A stretch of 64,000 nucleotides of DNA from Calothrix sp. NIES-4105 (GTDB lineage Bacteria; Cyanobacteriota; Cyanobacteriia; Cyanobacteriales; Nostocaceae). Below are positions 18,128 to 27,599 of the stretch, one piece after another. A model generated the notes under the pieces. The model saw nothing but the letters and a program-made list of their open reading frames with translations, had not been told where the DNA came from and did not search any database. Each line of letters opens with the position of its first letter. The stretch's first letter is position 1. Position numbers and translations under genes: made by a program. Location: assembly GCF_002368415.1 (NCBI RefSeq), contig NZ_AP018290.1, forward strand, positions 1,987,470 to 2,051,469. Direction: 5' to 3'.

Positions 18128-19126
18128 ATGTCAGAAACACCCATTACTCCATCTACTGAAGAAGTCACAACGGTTGACCGTAGTGCAAAAGCCAGACAAT
18201 TACTGGGGATGAAAGGCGCCGCATCTGGTGAAAGCTCGATATGGAAAATTCGCCTGCAATTGATGAAGCCGATTACGTGGATACCCTTAATTTGGGGTGT
18301 TGTATGTGGCGCCGCTTCAAGTGGCGAATATACATGGACGCTGGAAAATGTTCTTAAGTCATTGACTTGTATGTTGCTGTCGGGACCACTGATGGCAGGA
18401 TATTGTCAAATACTTAATGATTACTATGATCGAGAAATTGACGCGATAAACGAACCTTACCGTCCTATACCAAGTGGCGCCATTTCTATACCCCAAGTAA
18501 TTACTCAAATTTGGGTATTGTTAATAGCGGGTTTAGTTTTAGCGTTTGCTCTCGATAAATGGGCTGGTAATAGTTATCCCACTATCACAACTATTGCTGT
18601 TATTGGCGCCATTATTTCATATATCTACTCGGCGCCACCTTTAAAGTTAAAACAGAATGGTTGGCTTGGTAGTTATGCACTCGGCGCCAGTTACATTACT
18701 TTTCCTTGGTGTACCGGTCATGCATTATTTGGCTCATTACACTGGCAAATCATAGTTCTGACTATGTTTTACAGTTTGGCAGGTTTAGGAATCGCCATTG
18801 TTAATGACTTTAAGAGTGTGGAAGGAGACTCAAAACTCGGACTGAAATCACTCCCTGTTATGTTCGGTGTCCAAACTGCCGCTTGGATTTGTGTATTGAT
18901 GATTGATATATTTCAAGCTGGGATTGCTGTTTACCTCATTTCTATACACCAACAACTGTATGCAGCGATTTTGTTACTGCTCGTCATTCCTCAAATTACA
19001 TTCCAAGATATGTACTTTTTGCGTGACCCGTTAAATAACGATGTTAAATACCAAGCATCAGCGCAACCGTTCCTCGTTTTAGGAATGCTTGTCACTGGTA
19101 TAGCATTAGGTCACGCTGGAATTTAA
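18128..19126 (+). CDS. chlG: Chlorophyll a synthase
   Basis: 332 residues; UbiA-family membrane prenyltransferase that esterifies chlorophyllide a with phytyl/geranylgeranyl diphosphate. The first Asp-rich motif is NDYYDREIDAINEPYRPIPSG and the second is NDFKSVEGDSKLGLKSLPV; about eight membrane segments. Length and both motifs match ChlG. Ends before a short GC hairpin with T-run. Confidence 0.95.
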   Translation: MSETPITPSTEEVTTVDRSAKARQLLGMKGAASGESSIWKIRLQLMKPITWIPLIWGVVCGAASSGEYTWTLENVLKSLTCMLLSGPLMAGYCQILNDYYDREIDAINEPYRPIPSGAISIPQVITQIWVLLIAGLVLAFALDKWAGNSYPTITTIAVIGAIISYIYSAPPLKLKQNGWLGSYALGASYITFPWCTGHALFGSLHWQIIVLTMFYSLAGLGIAIVNDFKSVEGDSKLGLKSLPVMFGVQTAAWICVLMIDIFQAGIAVYLISIHQQLYAAILLLLVIPQITFQDMYFLRDPLNNDVKYQASAQPFLVLGMLVTGIALGHAGI

Positions 19127-19142
19127 TAGATAAATTGTGTTG

Positions 19143-19169
19143 AGGCGCTTAATCTAGGCGCCTTTATTT
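19143..19169 (+). terminator. Putative chlG terminator
   Basis: AGGCGC (19143-19148) pairs with GCGCCT (19158-19163), loop of nine bases, followed by TTTATTT. Short stem, 17 bases after the chlG stop. Confidence 0.6.
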
Positions 19170-19350
19170 AATTACTAGTAGCATAGGCCTTCTTCGCCTG
19201 TGCAGTAATGTAGTAATGTATTTTTTTACCACAGAGGCACAGAGAACACAGAGAGGGATTGTTTGAACCAATAGGTGAATACACTAATGTAGCTTACTAC
19301 TTCGTTATGTAGTACTGTATATATATATTACAATAAAGATAAGGGAAGGG

Positions 19351-20682
19351 ATGACCAAATCTGTCTCCATGCCTAAAATAATCGTATTTACAATTTTCTG
19401 GGTTGGGCAAATTATCTCACTTGTTGGTTCTGGAATTACTGGATTTGCTCTCGGTATATCGATTTATGAAAAAACAGGTTCAACTACTCAGTTGGCACTA
19501 ATTTCGCTGTTTTCTACGTTGCCTGGGATTGTACTATCACCGATTATCGGTGTTCTAATAGACCGCTGGCAACCACGTTTGACAATGATATTTAGTAGCT
19601 GTGTGGCTGCAGCAATAACGCTATGTTTAGCATTGCTATTTTTGGCAAACAAGCTTAATATTTGGTACATCTATTTTGGTGTATATATTATTTCTATTTG
19701 CAGCGCCTTTCAGAATATAGCTAATACTGTGGCAATTACGTTAATTGTTCCAAAACAGCACCTTGGTCGCGCGAGTGGTATGCTACAAATCGGAGAAGCT
19801 TCATCAAGGCTTTTTTCTCCTGCGCTTGCTGGTGTACTTGTTTTAAACTTCAAAATTCAAGGTGTTCTTCTAATTGATTTTATTACTTACCTATTTGCAA
19901 CTGCAACGCTTTTAATAGTTCAGTTCCCTAAAACCAAAATTATTACTGAAAGTACTGAGAGTAACGATAATAATAAAGATAACAAGAACTCTATATTGTT
20001 TCGTGAAGCTTTTGATGGCTGGAATTATATTGTGGCACGTCCCGGTTTGCTAGGACTGTTAATATTTTTTGCTATTGGTAATTTTGTATTGGGAATGGCT
20101 AGCATATTAATTACACCAATGCTTCTAGCGTTCACTTCAGCCGCAGTACTTGGTAATGTGCTGTCTATTGGAGGTAGTGGTATGCTTATTGGCACTATTG
20201 TAATGAGCGTATGGGGAGGTCCAAAGAACCGCATTTATGGCATGTTTTACTTTGGATTACTGCAAGGAATTTTTATAATTTTCATTGGGTTACGACCTTT
20301 AATACCGCTGATTACGTTAGCTTGCTTTAGCGTTTTTTTTACTATTCCAATTATTAATGGCTGTAGTCAGGCAATTTGGCAAACTAAAGTACCCAAAGAA
20401 ATGCAAGGAAGAGTTTTTGCAACACGAAGAATGGTTTCTTGGTTGTCTTTTCCCCTTGCTTATGTTTTAGCTGGACCTTTAGCTGATTATGTTTTTGAGC
20501 CACTTCTTGCAGTAAACAGTCCCTTGGCTAGTAATGTTGGTAAAATTATTGGTGTTGGAGCAGGACGAGGTATTGGTTTATTGTTTGTAGTGCTAGGAGC
20601 GCTTACTTTTGTCGCAGTTTGTTGTAGCTACTTTTACAAAAGCTTGCGGTTTATTGAAAAAGAATTACCAGATGTAGTCTAG
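19351..20682 (+). CDS. MFS transporter (macrolide-efflux-like)
   Basis: 443 residues with about twelve hydrophobic segments. The loop 2-3 motif reads GVLIDRWQPRLTMI (variant of the MFS A-motif), and the last third has MQGRVFATRRMVSWLSFPLAYVLAGP, typical of the MefA/DUF-type efflux MFS group. Preceded by about 220 bases with a dispersed GTAGCATAGGC repeat. Likely exports a small hydrophobic compound; substrate unknown. Confidence 0.82.
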   Translation: MTKSVSMPKIIVFTIFWVGQIISLVGSGITGFALGISIYEKTGSTTQLALISLFSTLPGIVLSPIIGVLIDRWQPRLTMIFSSCVAAAITLCLALLFLANKLNIWYIYFGVYIISICSAFQNIANTVAITLIVPKQHLGRASGMLQIGEASSRLFSPALAGVLVLNFKIQGVLLIDFITYLFATATLLIVQFPKTKIITESTESNDNNKDNKNSILFREAFDGWNYIVARPGLLGLLIFFAIGNFVLGMASILITPMLLAFTSAAVLGNVLSIGGSGMLIGTIVMSVWGGPKNRIYGMFYFGLLQGIFIIFIGLRPLIPLITLACFSVFFTIPIINGCSQAIWQTKVPKEMQGRVFATRRMVSWLSFPLAYVLAGPLADYVFEPLLAVNSPLASNVGKIIGVGAGRGIGLLFVVLGALTFVAVCCSYFYKSLRFIEKELPDVV

Positions 20683-20693
20683 TAGTCTAGTAG

Positions 20694-20710
20694 GGTGGGC
20701 ACTGCCCACC
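20694..20710. repeat. GGTGGGC-ACT-GCCCACC inverted repeat
   Basis: Seven-base arms around ACT between two convergent genes. A related copy is at 46228-46244, and shorter GGTGGC/GCCACC forms are at 29770-29830 and 50630-50650. It may serve as a bidirectional transcript end. Confidence 0.7.
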
Positions 20711-20724
20711 ATACGTCTAGCGTG

Positions 20725-22014
20725 CTACATAGACATAGCCGTGATTTTAGGTTTATATAACAAGTTGCGAGTTGCCACCATTGCTGTCACTAAACGCTCC
20801 ATATCTTCTACAGTATGAAGGGCATTAGCAGTAATCCGAATTCTGGGTTTAGCAACGAACCAAATTGGAGACACCCAAATACCGTGGTCTTTCATAATGT
20901 GTCTAGCAAAAACCTTTGGATTAATTTCTAATGGTAAGATTACTGGTATGACATTTGTCTCACCAATGGCATCAAAATCATGTTCAGCTAAACGCGCGCG
21001 TAAGTAACGAGTATTTTCCTGAAGTTTTTTGACTAGTTCTGGAGATTTGCGACAAATACGAATACTTTCTAACGCTGCTGCAGTAGTTGGTGGTGGTAAA
21101 GAAATTGTACCAATAGAAGTAGGAGAAACGTTTAAAAGTGGTTTTAATTCGGCAATATGGCTACTAATTGCAGCTCCTGCAGAGGCAGCAAACTTTGAAA
21201 AAGTAGTCATTATTAGGGGTGCTATACCTTTTTGGATAGCATCAGACGGCAGAATTTCAAAATGCTCGTAAATCCCTCTTCCAGTGGCGCCAATAGCTCC
21301 GCTTGCATGAGCCTCATCCATTACTAACACGCTACCAGGGTAATTTTGCAGCACTGAAAGCATATCTGGTAGAGGTGCAATATCACCGTCCATTGAAAAG
21401 ACAGCATCCGAGACAACCATAATTCTGTCGTTAGGACGCGCGTGACGAGATAATTTGCTAGCTAAGTTTTCGACATCACAATGGCGGTAAGCTTTAACTC
21501 GAACTCCAGGACTATGACTAAACACTTTGCCAGAGCGAGTTTTAGCATTAACAATTGCTGAGACAATACAACCATGATTAAGAACATCAGTGAGAATCAA
21601 AGTCTCTCGATGGTTTTGAAATCCTGGAACTGGAATTGCAAAGTGACAAAAAGCATCCATAAGGGCCTGCATTGCCATCCAAGCATTCATAAATAGCTGC
21701 GTGTAGGGAAGATGCTTAAAAGCTGAAATTTCATCTTCTAACTGTCGGTGCAAATCAATGCGACCGCTTAAAACTGAACAGGAACTATTAGACGTTCCGT
21801 ATTTAAGAATGGCATCAATAGCAGCTTGTTTAACCGCTTCTTCTTGCACTAAACCTAAGACATCATTGCTACAGAAGCTAAGAACTTTTATACGTGTACC
21901 AGTTGCTACTTCTTCTATTTCAACAAAATTACCCTGTTTTTGATAGCAAATATATTCGTCCGGGTCTAGTCCACTTTTATACCAACGCTGAACATAATCT
22001 TGAATAAGTTCCAC
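20725..22014 (-). CDS. Alpha-oxoamine synthase family aminotransferase (serine palmitoyltransferase / AONS-like)
   Basis: 429 residues; PLP-dependent fold-type I. Seen: DVLNHGCIVSAI (His stacking on PLP), VSDAVFSMDGDIAPL, VMDEAHASGAIG (Asp binding pyridine N), and TTFSK with the Schiff-base Lys at residue 274. Family members condense an amino acid with an acyl-CoA or acyl-ACP: BioF, KBL, ALAS or Spt. The TFSK context resembles Spt. No other biotin gene is nearby, while lipid-modifying genes surround it. I therefore infer long-chain-base formation; BioF-like chemistry is the alternative. It lies downstream of the Rieske gene, 48 bases away, on the same strand. Confidence 0.8.
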   Translation of the reverse strand: MELIQDYVQRWYKSGLDPDEYICYQKQGNFVEIEEVATGTRIKVLSFCSNDVLGLVQEEAVKQAAIDAILKYGTSNSSCSVLSGRIDLHRQLEDEISAFKHLPYTQLFMNAWMAMQALMDAFCHFAIPVPGFQNHRETLILTDVLNHGCIVSAIVNAKTRSGKVFSHSPGVRVKAYRHCDVENLASKLSRHARPNDRIMVVSDAVFSMDGDIAPLPDMLSVLQNYPGSVLVMDEAHASGAIGATGRGIYEHFEILPSDAIQKGIAPLIMTTFSKFAASAGAAISSHIAELKPLLNVSPTSIGTISLPPPTTAAALESIRICRKSPELVKKLQENTRYLRARLAEHDFDAIGETNVIPVILPLEINPKVFARHIMKDHGIWVSPIWFVAKPRIRITANALHTVEDMERLVTAMVATRNLLYKPKITAMSM

Positions 22015-22062
22015 TAATACACTCCTACACTATTCTCTAACTTGACAGACATTAGTTTATGG

Positions 22063-23103
22063 TTAGCTAGATTGTATAAATTCTTTATACTGCCGGACAA
22101 TCAACCGCTGGGCAGCAATAATCGCTGGGTTAATTTCTACATAGCGTCGATGGGGGTTAGCGAGGTAATTTCGTTGTTCACTTTCAACCATCTCAATGTC
22201 TTGAGCTAGAAATTTCAACAAAAACAAGCGTTGAATTACTATTTGCATCAGTGGTTTAAGTTGAGTGAGTATCCATTTAGGAAAACGAACTTTGAAAAAG
22301 AAGAAAGCAAAAGACCGAGTTTCGACTTGCCCTACGGGTAGTCGCATCAAATATAAACTGGAAATTCCTTGGAGAGAAGTATAAAAGTGAGGATAACGAT
22401 ACTTAATAGAAACAGGCAAGGTTGTTACTTGGTCTGCATGTTCGCTCAACCCTAAGAACTTGGCTAGGCGCCCTTTATAAGAAACTTTATATTCAGCGCA
22501 AACTGAAGAAGGCGTCTCTTGTAGATTAATTAAGATTGGATCGAACCAGCCTTGCAACTTCTGATGCAGAAAACCATGAAAAACGTCTAGGGTGTTTTCA
22601 TTGCACATCGAAAAATGCGCTTGGAAGTGTGCAGTAACAGGTACCATTAACCAGTCAGGCTCATCAAATTCTGGAATTAAAGGTAGTTCGGGTGCAACAG
22701 CGTTACCAGGAAAAATCCAGATAAGACCGTATTTTTCCTGAACTGGAAAACTACGAGCTTGAGCGTGTGGAAGTTTCTGCCCTTCTGGAAGGTAGGGAAT
22801 ACTGACGCATTCACCATTACCGTTGAATTCCCAACCATGATAACCACAAGCCAAGTTACAGTCTTGGACTTTCCCTTTATGTAAAGCTACACCCTTATGA
22901 GGACAAGCATCCTCTAAAGCATGAAGTCGTGCTTGGGCATCGCGATATACAGCAATTGCTAAGTGCCAAATCATCACGGGTATTATCTTACCAATTTTAA
23001 GTTGGCTTGCCCAAGCTACAGGATACCAGTAATTTGGGTTAATGCCTACTTCTCGGATATTATTTTGAATTGTCTCGCTTTTTAAGGTCGTGGCTAGTTC
23101 CAT
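22063..23103 (-). CDS. Rieske non-heme iron oxygenase
   Basis: 346 residues. Rieske [2Fe-2S] ligands C67-x-H69 and C86-x2-H89 (CPH...CGYHGW). The catalytic iron site is at NENTLDVFHGFLH, with the second His in that stretch. Known family reactions: hydroxylation, demethylation or desaturation using O2 and an external reductase. First gene of a minus-strand pair with the alpha-oxoamine synthase. A role in oxidising the lipid product is inferred. Confidence 0.85.
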   Translation of the reverse strand: MELATTLKSETIQNNIREVGINPNYWYPVAWASQLKIGKIIPVMIWHLAIAVYRDAQARLHALEDACPHKGVALHKGKVQDCNLACGYHGWEFNGNGECVSIPYLPEGQKLPHAQARSFPVQEKYGLIWIFPGNAVAPELPLIPEFDEPDWLMVPVTAHFQAHFSMCNENTLDVFHGFLHQKLQGWFDPILINLQETPSSVCAEYKVSYKGRLAKFLGLSEHADQVTTLPVSIKYRYPHFYTSLQGISSLYLMRLPVGQVETRSFAFFFFKVRFPKWILTQLKPLMQIVIQRLFLLKFLAQDIEMVESEQRNYLANPHRRYVEINPAIIAAQRLIVRQYKEFIQSS

Positions 23104-23641
23104 TTGCTTGTACCTATGTTAACTGTTATGTTAGGTTGGGGGCTTTATATGCCAAATTTTTCAATCTGGCGCCTGAACTTAGCTTGACAAAGAAATGAAT
23201 ATGTGTTTTATAGTCCTCTTTCTTAAATCGAAGGCTAGAAAAATATCCTTATAATTAGCATAAATGTGTAAATAAACGTAAGCAAAATCAACTTCTAAAC
23301 TTTTTTCTCTAATTTAGACCATTTGTATTATAAGCCTTTGGGAGGATGTGTAAAAACTGCTTTTGTGAATAACCAGTCTAATCTGTTTTATAAACAAAAT
23401 TTTTCTTAGCACATTTAGCAATCACCATAAAACATGGTAAAAGTAAATTATTCATAACAGCTATACACGAGTTATCAACAATAGTTTAAAGTTCCAACGC
23501 TTATATTTATTTAACGGCAAGGCTCGCTATCCAAATTTTCCGTTCGGTAAATTCAGCAGTGGTTTAGGTTTAAACCATAAAATCAAACTTATGTCAATGC
23601 ATGACTTGTAAAAATTTGAAAAATTTTAAGGAGAAGCATCG
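23104..23641. promoter_or_regulatory. Divergent intergenic region of the lipid-like cluster
   Basis: 538 AT-rich bases between divergent operons. It must hold both promoters. No ORF or RNA gene is evident. An AAGGAG Shine-Dalgarno lies at 23629-23634, just upstream of the plus-strand start. No clear operator recognised. Confidence 0.45.
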
Positions 23642-24145
23642 ATGCTGCTGCTAACGAAGCTTACCGTAGGAATTGCTTGTTTTGCTCTAGCGTTTATCAT
23701 GGCAAGTTTAGTGGAATATTGGTTACATCGTTTGATGCATGTTTCACAACGAATCGGTGAACGTCATCGCGACCACCACCGTCGAAATGAAGGTCAGGGT
23801 GTGGTGTGGGAGTTTCGCGACTATGTTAAAGGCAGCTTTGTTGTTATGGTTGTAATGTTTTTCTACTCGTGGGAAGCAGGAATTGGTTGGTTCCTTGGTG
23901 GACTAGTTTATGCTGCATTTTCAGCCTACGCCCATCAATTACAGCATGAAAACCCGATTAAATGCTTTTGGATGAAGATGCCCGTTCACTATGTGCATCA
24001 TAAATATGGTATGTGGCATCACAACTTTGGTTTGGCTGTAGATTGGTGGGATCATGTTTTTGGCACCTACAAACAAGTGGAATGGTTAACAGAAGAAGAA
24101 TTAAAGCAATCTGAACAAGGTTATTTGGAATTGCGTTGGTGGTAA
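23642..24145 (+). CDS. Fatty acid hydroxylase superfamily membrane di-iron protein
   Basis: 167 residues with three or four membrane segments and the histidine boxes of the sterol desaturase/FA hydroxylase family: HRLMH, HRDHHRR, HQLQH and HYVHHKYGMWHHN. These bind a di-iron centre that hydroxylates an alkyl chain or carotenoid ring with O2. CrtZ-type carotenoid hydroxylases have a similar layout, so that is an alternative. The context (alpha-oxoamine synthase, DUF962) favours a fatty-acid or long-chain-base target. Confidence 0.82.
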   Translation: MLLLTKLTVGIACFALAFIMASLVEYWLHRLMHVSQRIGERHRDHHRRNEGQGVVWEFRDYVKGSFVVMVVMFFYSWEAGIGWFLGGLVYAAFSAYAHQLQHENPIKCFWMKMPVHYVHHKYGMWHHNFGLAVDWWDHVFGTYKQVEWLTEEELKQSEQGYLELRWW

Positions 24146-24250
24146 ATATATCTGAAATCGCAACATTTATTATTATTTCTTGCTTCCGCACGGTTGCTTA
24201 AATATTTGTAAATATCTCTAAAATTAGAGTGTAAATCGGGGAAAATCACT

Positions 24251-24565
24251 TTGAACCATTTCCAAGATGCAAAAGCCCACTTTATTGCAAGTCATCAGCA
24301 TCCTATCAACCAGATATTGCACCATTTAACTAATCTGCTGGCAATTGCAGCTTTTATTTTATTGTTTTACGATTGGCGCCTGACAGTTGTTGCAGTGGTG
24401 TTAACCCAAGTGTTTGCTCTGGGTGGACACGCATTCTTCGAGAAAAATGAACCTGCTTTTGTTAAATATCCTGGCATTGTCATCCTAGTCTCGATAATGT
24501 GGTCTTTCGAGAATTGGTTTGGTCTGCGCTCGGTTTGGCAATATTTTAACCAGAAAACGATTTAA
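24251..24565 (+). CDS. DUF962 / Mpo1-like membrane protein
   Basis: 104 residues from a TTG start. It shows the DUF962 pattern: H-x2-PINQILHHLTN near residue 17 and GGHAFFEKNEPAFVKYP near residue 55, between two hydrophobic segments. The yeast member Mpo1 is an Fe-dependent dioxygenase that shortens 2-hydroxy fatty acids from phytosphingosine breakdown. Position after a fatty-acid hydroxylase suggests a hydroxylation and alpha-oxidation pair; that is inference. Confidence 0.75.
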   Translation: MNHFQDAKAHFIASHQHPINQILHHLTNLLAIAAFILLFYDWRLTVVAVVLTQVFALGGHAFFEKNEPAFVKYPGIVILVSIMWSFENWFGLRSVWQYFNQKTI

Positions 24566-24589
24566 TTACGTAAATTAGGTAACAAAATT

Positions 24590-25993
24590 ATGTATCAAGG
24601 TTTACTAGTAATTGATGCTGATGCTCATAAAATAGAAAACCCTTTGGTAATGCGAGATTATCTAGAGCCAGAGTATCGTGAACGCATTGGTCTTGTGATT
24701 GATGGTTTAGGAGATCAACGCGCGCGGATAGTAGATGTTAATCCTGCAACCGGGCAAAATTTTATGCGGATGTTCCCTCAACCTCAAGGACTTGGTAAAG
24801 GGGGTTTTCGGAACTTGCATCCAGATACTACTTTAGGTGCAATGTTTAATCGGGTACGAATTGAACACATGGACTCTGAAGGAATTGATGTTCAAGTGAT
24901 TTATGGCACACTTAATTTAGTTTTTTCTAGCCTTTTGGATAAAGACCTAGCAATTGCCCTTTGTCGGGCTTACAACAACTATATTGCCGAAGATTGCCGA
25001 GGGTATGATAATCGCCTTAAACCGATTGGTGTGTTACCTTTACAAGATGTAGACGCGGCAGTTGCTGAGATGCACCGTTGTATTAATGAACTTGGCATGA
25101 TTGGTGTAGCCGTTGCTCCTAATTTACCAATTCCACATCCCAAGGCGCCTGAAGCTTTTCCAGAAATTCGTACTTGCAAAACAATTAGCCACCCTGACTT
25201 TGCACCACTATTACAAGCTGCTGTAGACCTTGACATTGCAATTGGTATCCACGGCGGTCCAGGTTCATATATGGTAGGTGGTATTTCTGACCATACCGAA
25301 ACTTTTATACTCTCCCATATTTTTGTGCAGCGCAATCAGCAGCAATTAGCATTAGCGCGAATGGTGTTTGATGGAGTATTTGAGCGCTTTCCTACGCTAC
25401 GAGTCGGCTTTTTAGAAGGGGGTTGCGGTTGGTTGCCAGATTTAGCACATGCTTTTCATGAACATTGGGAAAAACGCATTCGTGACTTTGACCCCAAGCA
25501 TCCTTATCGCCCTTCCTTGATGGAATTTACTAAATTAATGATTCAGGAAAGAGGTAGCCACAATAATATTAATATGATTAGTCAGGCTAAAAACCTGTTT
25601 GATTTGCTGTGGAATGCTCAACACGACCCGACTAAAATTGACGACGCTAGCTTGTATGAACACTATGACCTACGCCATCGCGACCCGTTAGAGTATTTTG
25701 AACGGGGTCAAATATTTACTTCATTTGAGTCAGATGACCCCAGTCCCGCTTATTTACATATTGGGATGGGTGAAGTCGGTAAGCGGTTGGCTTGTTTCTC
25801 TGGTGATTACGGACACTGGGATGGTGTATTGCATAACTGCGTTAAAGATGCGGCTGAAGTTGCCGATTACTCTACTGAGCATTTAGGTTTACTACTTGGT
25901 GGTAATGCTCTAGCACTTTATGGAGATCGTCTGCGTAAGTCTCTACCTGTATCAGTTCAAACATCAAATGTTTCTCTAGCCCAACATATATAA
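24590..25993 (+). CDS. Amidohydrolase-2 family metal-dependent hydrolase
   Basis: 467 residues, TIM-barrel. VIDADAHKIE at residue 8 corresponds to the DxH metal motif, IGIHGGPGSY to the central His, and FLEGGCGWLP, then FSGDYGHWDG to the late Asp. Family members (ACMSD, gamma-resorcylate decarboxylase) hydrolyse or decarboxylate. Length is above the usual 300-400 because of an insertion at about residues 290-370. It is in a tight plus-strand series, 24 bases after the DUF962 gene. Substrate unknown. Confidence 0.8.
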   Translation: MYQGLLVIDADAHKIENPLVMRDYLEPEYRERIGLVIDGLGDQRARIVDVNPATGQNFMRMFPQPQGLGKGGFRNLHPDTTLGAMFNRVRIEHMDSEGIDVQVIYGTLNLVFSSLLDKDLAIALCRAYNNYIAEDCRGYDNRLKPIGVLPLQDVDAAVAEMHRCINELGMIGVAVAPNLPIPHPKAPEAFPEIRTCKTISHPDFAPLLQAAVDLDIAIGIHGGPGSYMVGGISDHTETFILSHIFVQRNQQQLALARMVFDGVFERFPTLRVGFLEGGCGWLPDLAHAFHEHWEKRIRDFDPKHPYRPSLMEFTKLMIQERGSHNNINMISQAKNLFDLLWNAQHDPTKIDDASLYEHYDLRHRDPLEYFERGQIFTSFESDDPSPAYLHIGMGEVGKRLACFSGDYGHWDGVLHNCVKDAAEVADYSTEHLGLLLGGNALALYGDRLRKSLPVSVQTSNVSLAQHI

Positions 25994-26012
25994 TTAAAGG
26001 ATTGGTGTAAAA

Positions 26013-27587
26013 ATGCGAGTTTTACTTCTATATCCGCTTTTTCCTAAATCCTTCTGGTCTTTTGATAAAGCTTTAGAACTAATTGGACGTAAAGTATCAT
26101 TCCCACCTTTAGGAATGATTACAGTCGCGGCTATTCTACCTCAAACTTGGGAGTTTCGTTTGGTAGACCGCAATGTTCGGGACGAAACTGATGCAGATTG
26201 GAATTGGGCAGATTTGGTAATTATTTCTGGGATGATTGTCCAGAAACCAGATATGCTGCACTTAATTCGTTTGGCAAAGCGGCGAGGCAAACTTGTTGTA
26301 GTGGGTGGCCCCTATGTTACATCTGTTCCTCAAGCAGTAGAAGAAGCAGGCGCCGATTTTTTAGTTGTGGACGAAGGTGAGATTACCTTACCAATGCTAG
26401 TGGAGGCATTAGAAAGAGGCGAAACATCGGGAGTGTTTAGTGCCAAAGGAGAAAAGCCTGATGTTACTCATACACCAATCCCTAGATATGACCTGCTCGA
26501 TTTAAAAGCATACAGCGACATGTCCGTACAATTTTCGCGCGGTTGCCCGTTTCAGTGCGAGTTCTGCGACATTATTGTACTTTATGGACGTAAGCCACGT
26601 ACTAAAACACCTACGCAACTGCTAGCTGAATTGCAGGTTCTTTATGACTTGGGCTGGCATGGTTCTATTTTTGTAGTTGATGATAATTTCATTGGCAACA
26701 AACGTAATGTCAAGCTTTTACTGCGCGAACTAGCTCCCTGGATAGCTGCTCACGGTTATCCGTTCCGTTTCTCAACAGAAGCTTCAGTAGATTTGGCGCA
26801 AGATCAAGAGCTACTAGATTTAATGGTTGCCGCCAACTTTAGTGCTGTATTTTTGGGTATTGAGACACCAGATACAGATAGCTTGGCTCTAACTCAAAAA
26901 TTTCAAAATACACGTCACTCTCTTGTAGAGTCAGTGCAAATAATTAATCGAACAGGTCTACGAGTAATGGCTGGTTTCATCATTGGCTTTGATGGTGAAA
27001 AGGCAGGGGCAGGTGAGCGCATTGTCAATTTTGTTGAAGCAACTGCAATTCCTCAAGCAATGTGTAGTATGCTGCAAGCTTTGCCAAACACGGCACTCTG
27101 GCATCGACTTGAAAAAGAAGGGCGCCTATTGTCTGAGGATGTTGGTATTCACCAAGCCACGCTTACCAATTTTATCCCCACTCGTCCTTTAGAGGAACTA
27201 GCACGCGAGTATGTGAAATGTTTTTGGGAACTGTACGAACCGCAGCGCTATCTAGCAAGAGTCTGGCGCCATTTTATCGAGATGAAACCAAGTCCTCACA
27301 AAAAGAATTTTCGCATACCAGAGTTAAAGCACATCCGGGCATTGCTGATTCTTTGTTGGCGCCAAGGTGTTAAACGCAGTGTACGCTTTCAATTTTGGCG
27401 CCAGTTATTTTCTATTATTCGGCATAATCCAGGAGTGCTTGAATCGTATTTAATTAATTGTGCCCTTTTAGAACACTTCATCGATTACCGCATGATTGTT
27501 CGGGAAGAAATAGAAGCACAACTAGCTCAATATATAGCTGTGACAAATCTTAAAAATCACAAATATCAGACAACTATCGCAAGTTAG
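26013..27587 (+). CDS. B12-binding radical SAM protein (DUF4070/HpnP-related)
   Basis: 524 residues. The N-terminal cobalamin-binding Rossmann domain starts RVLLLYPLFPKSFWSF. The radical SAM cluster motif is RGCPFQCEFCDII (CxxxCxxC). The C-terminal region resembles DUF4070. The group includes the hopanoid C-2 methylase HpnP, so methylation of an unactivated carbon of a lipid is plausible. Orthology to HpnP itself is not established. It lies 19 bases after the amidohydrolase and 12 before the GNAT gene. Confidence 0.82.
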   Translation: MRVLLLYPLFPKSFWSFDKALELIGRKVSFPPLGMITVAAILPQTWEFRLVDRNVRDETDADWNWADLVIISGMIVQKPDMLHLIRLAKRRGKLVVVGGPYVTSVPQAVEEAGADFLVVDEGEITLPMLVEALERGETSGVFSAKGEKPDVTHTPIPRYDLLDLKAYSDMSVQFSRGCPFQCEFCDIIVLYGRKPRTKTPTQLLAELQVLYDLGWHGSIFVVDDNFIGNKRNVKLLLRELAPWIAAHGYPFRFSTEASVDLAQDQELLDLMVAANFSAVFLGIETPDTDSLALTQKFQNTRHSLVESVQIINRTGLRVMAGFIIGFDGEKAGAGERIVNFVEATAIPQAMCSMLQALPNTALWHRLEKEGRLLSEDVGIHQATLTNFIPTRPLEELAREYVKCFWELYEPQRYLARVWRHFIEMKPSPHKKNFRIPELKHIRALLILCWRQGVKRSVRFQFWRQLFSIIRHNPGVLESYLINCALLEHFIDYRMIVREEIEAQLAQYIAVTNLKNHKYQTTIAS

Positions 27588-27599
27588 AGTTTTAATTCA

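Noticed and set aside
20725-22014. Biotin gene bioF
   Set aside because: No other biotin gene is near and the TFSK context with lipid-modifying neighbours fits an Spt-like role better, though BioF chemistry remains possible.
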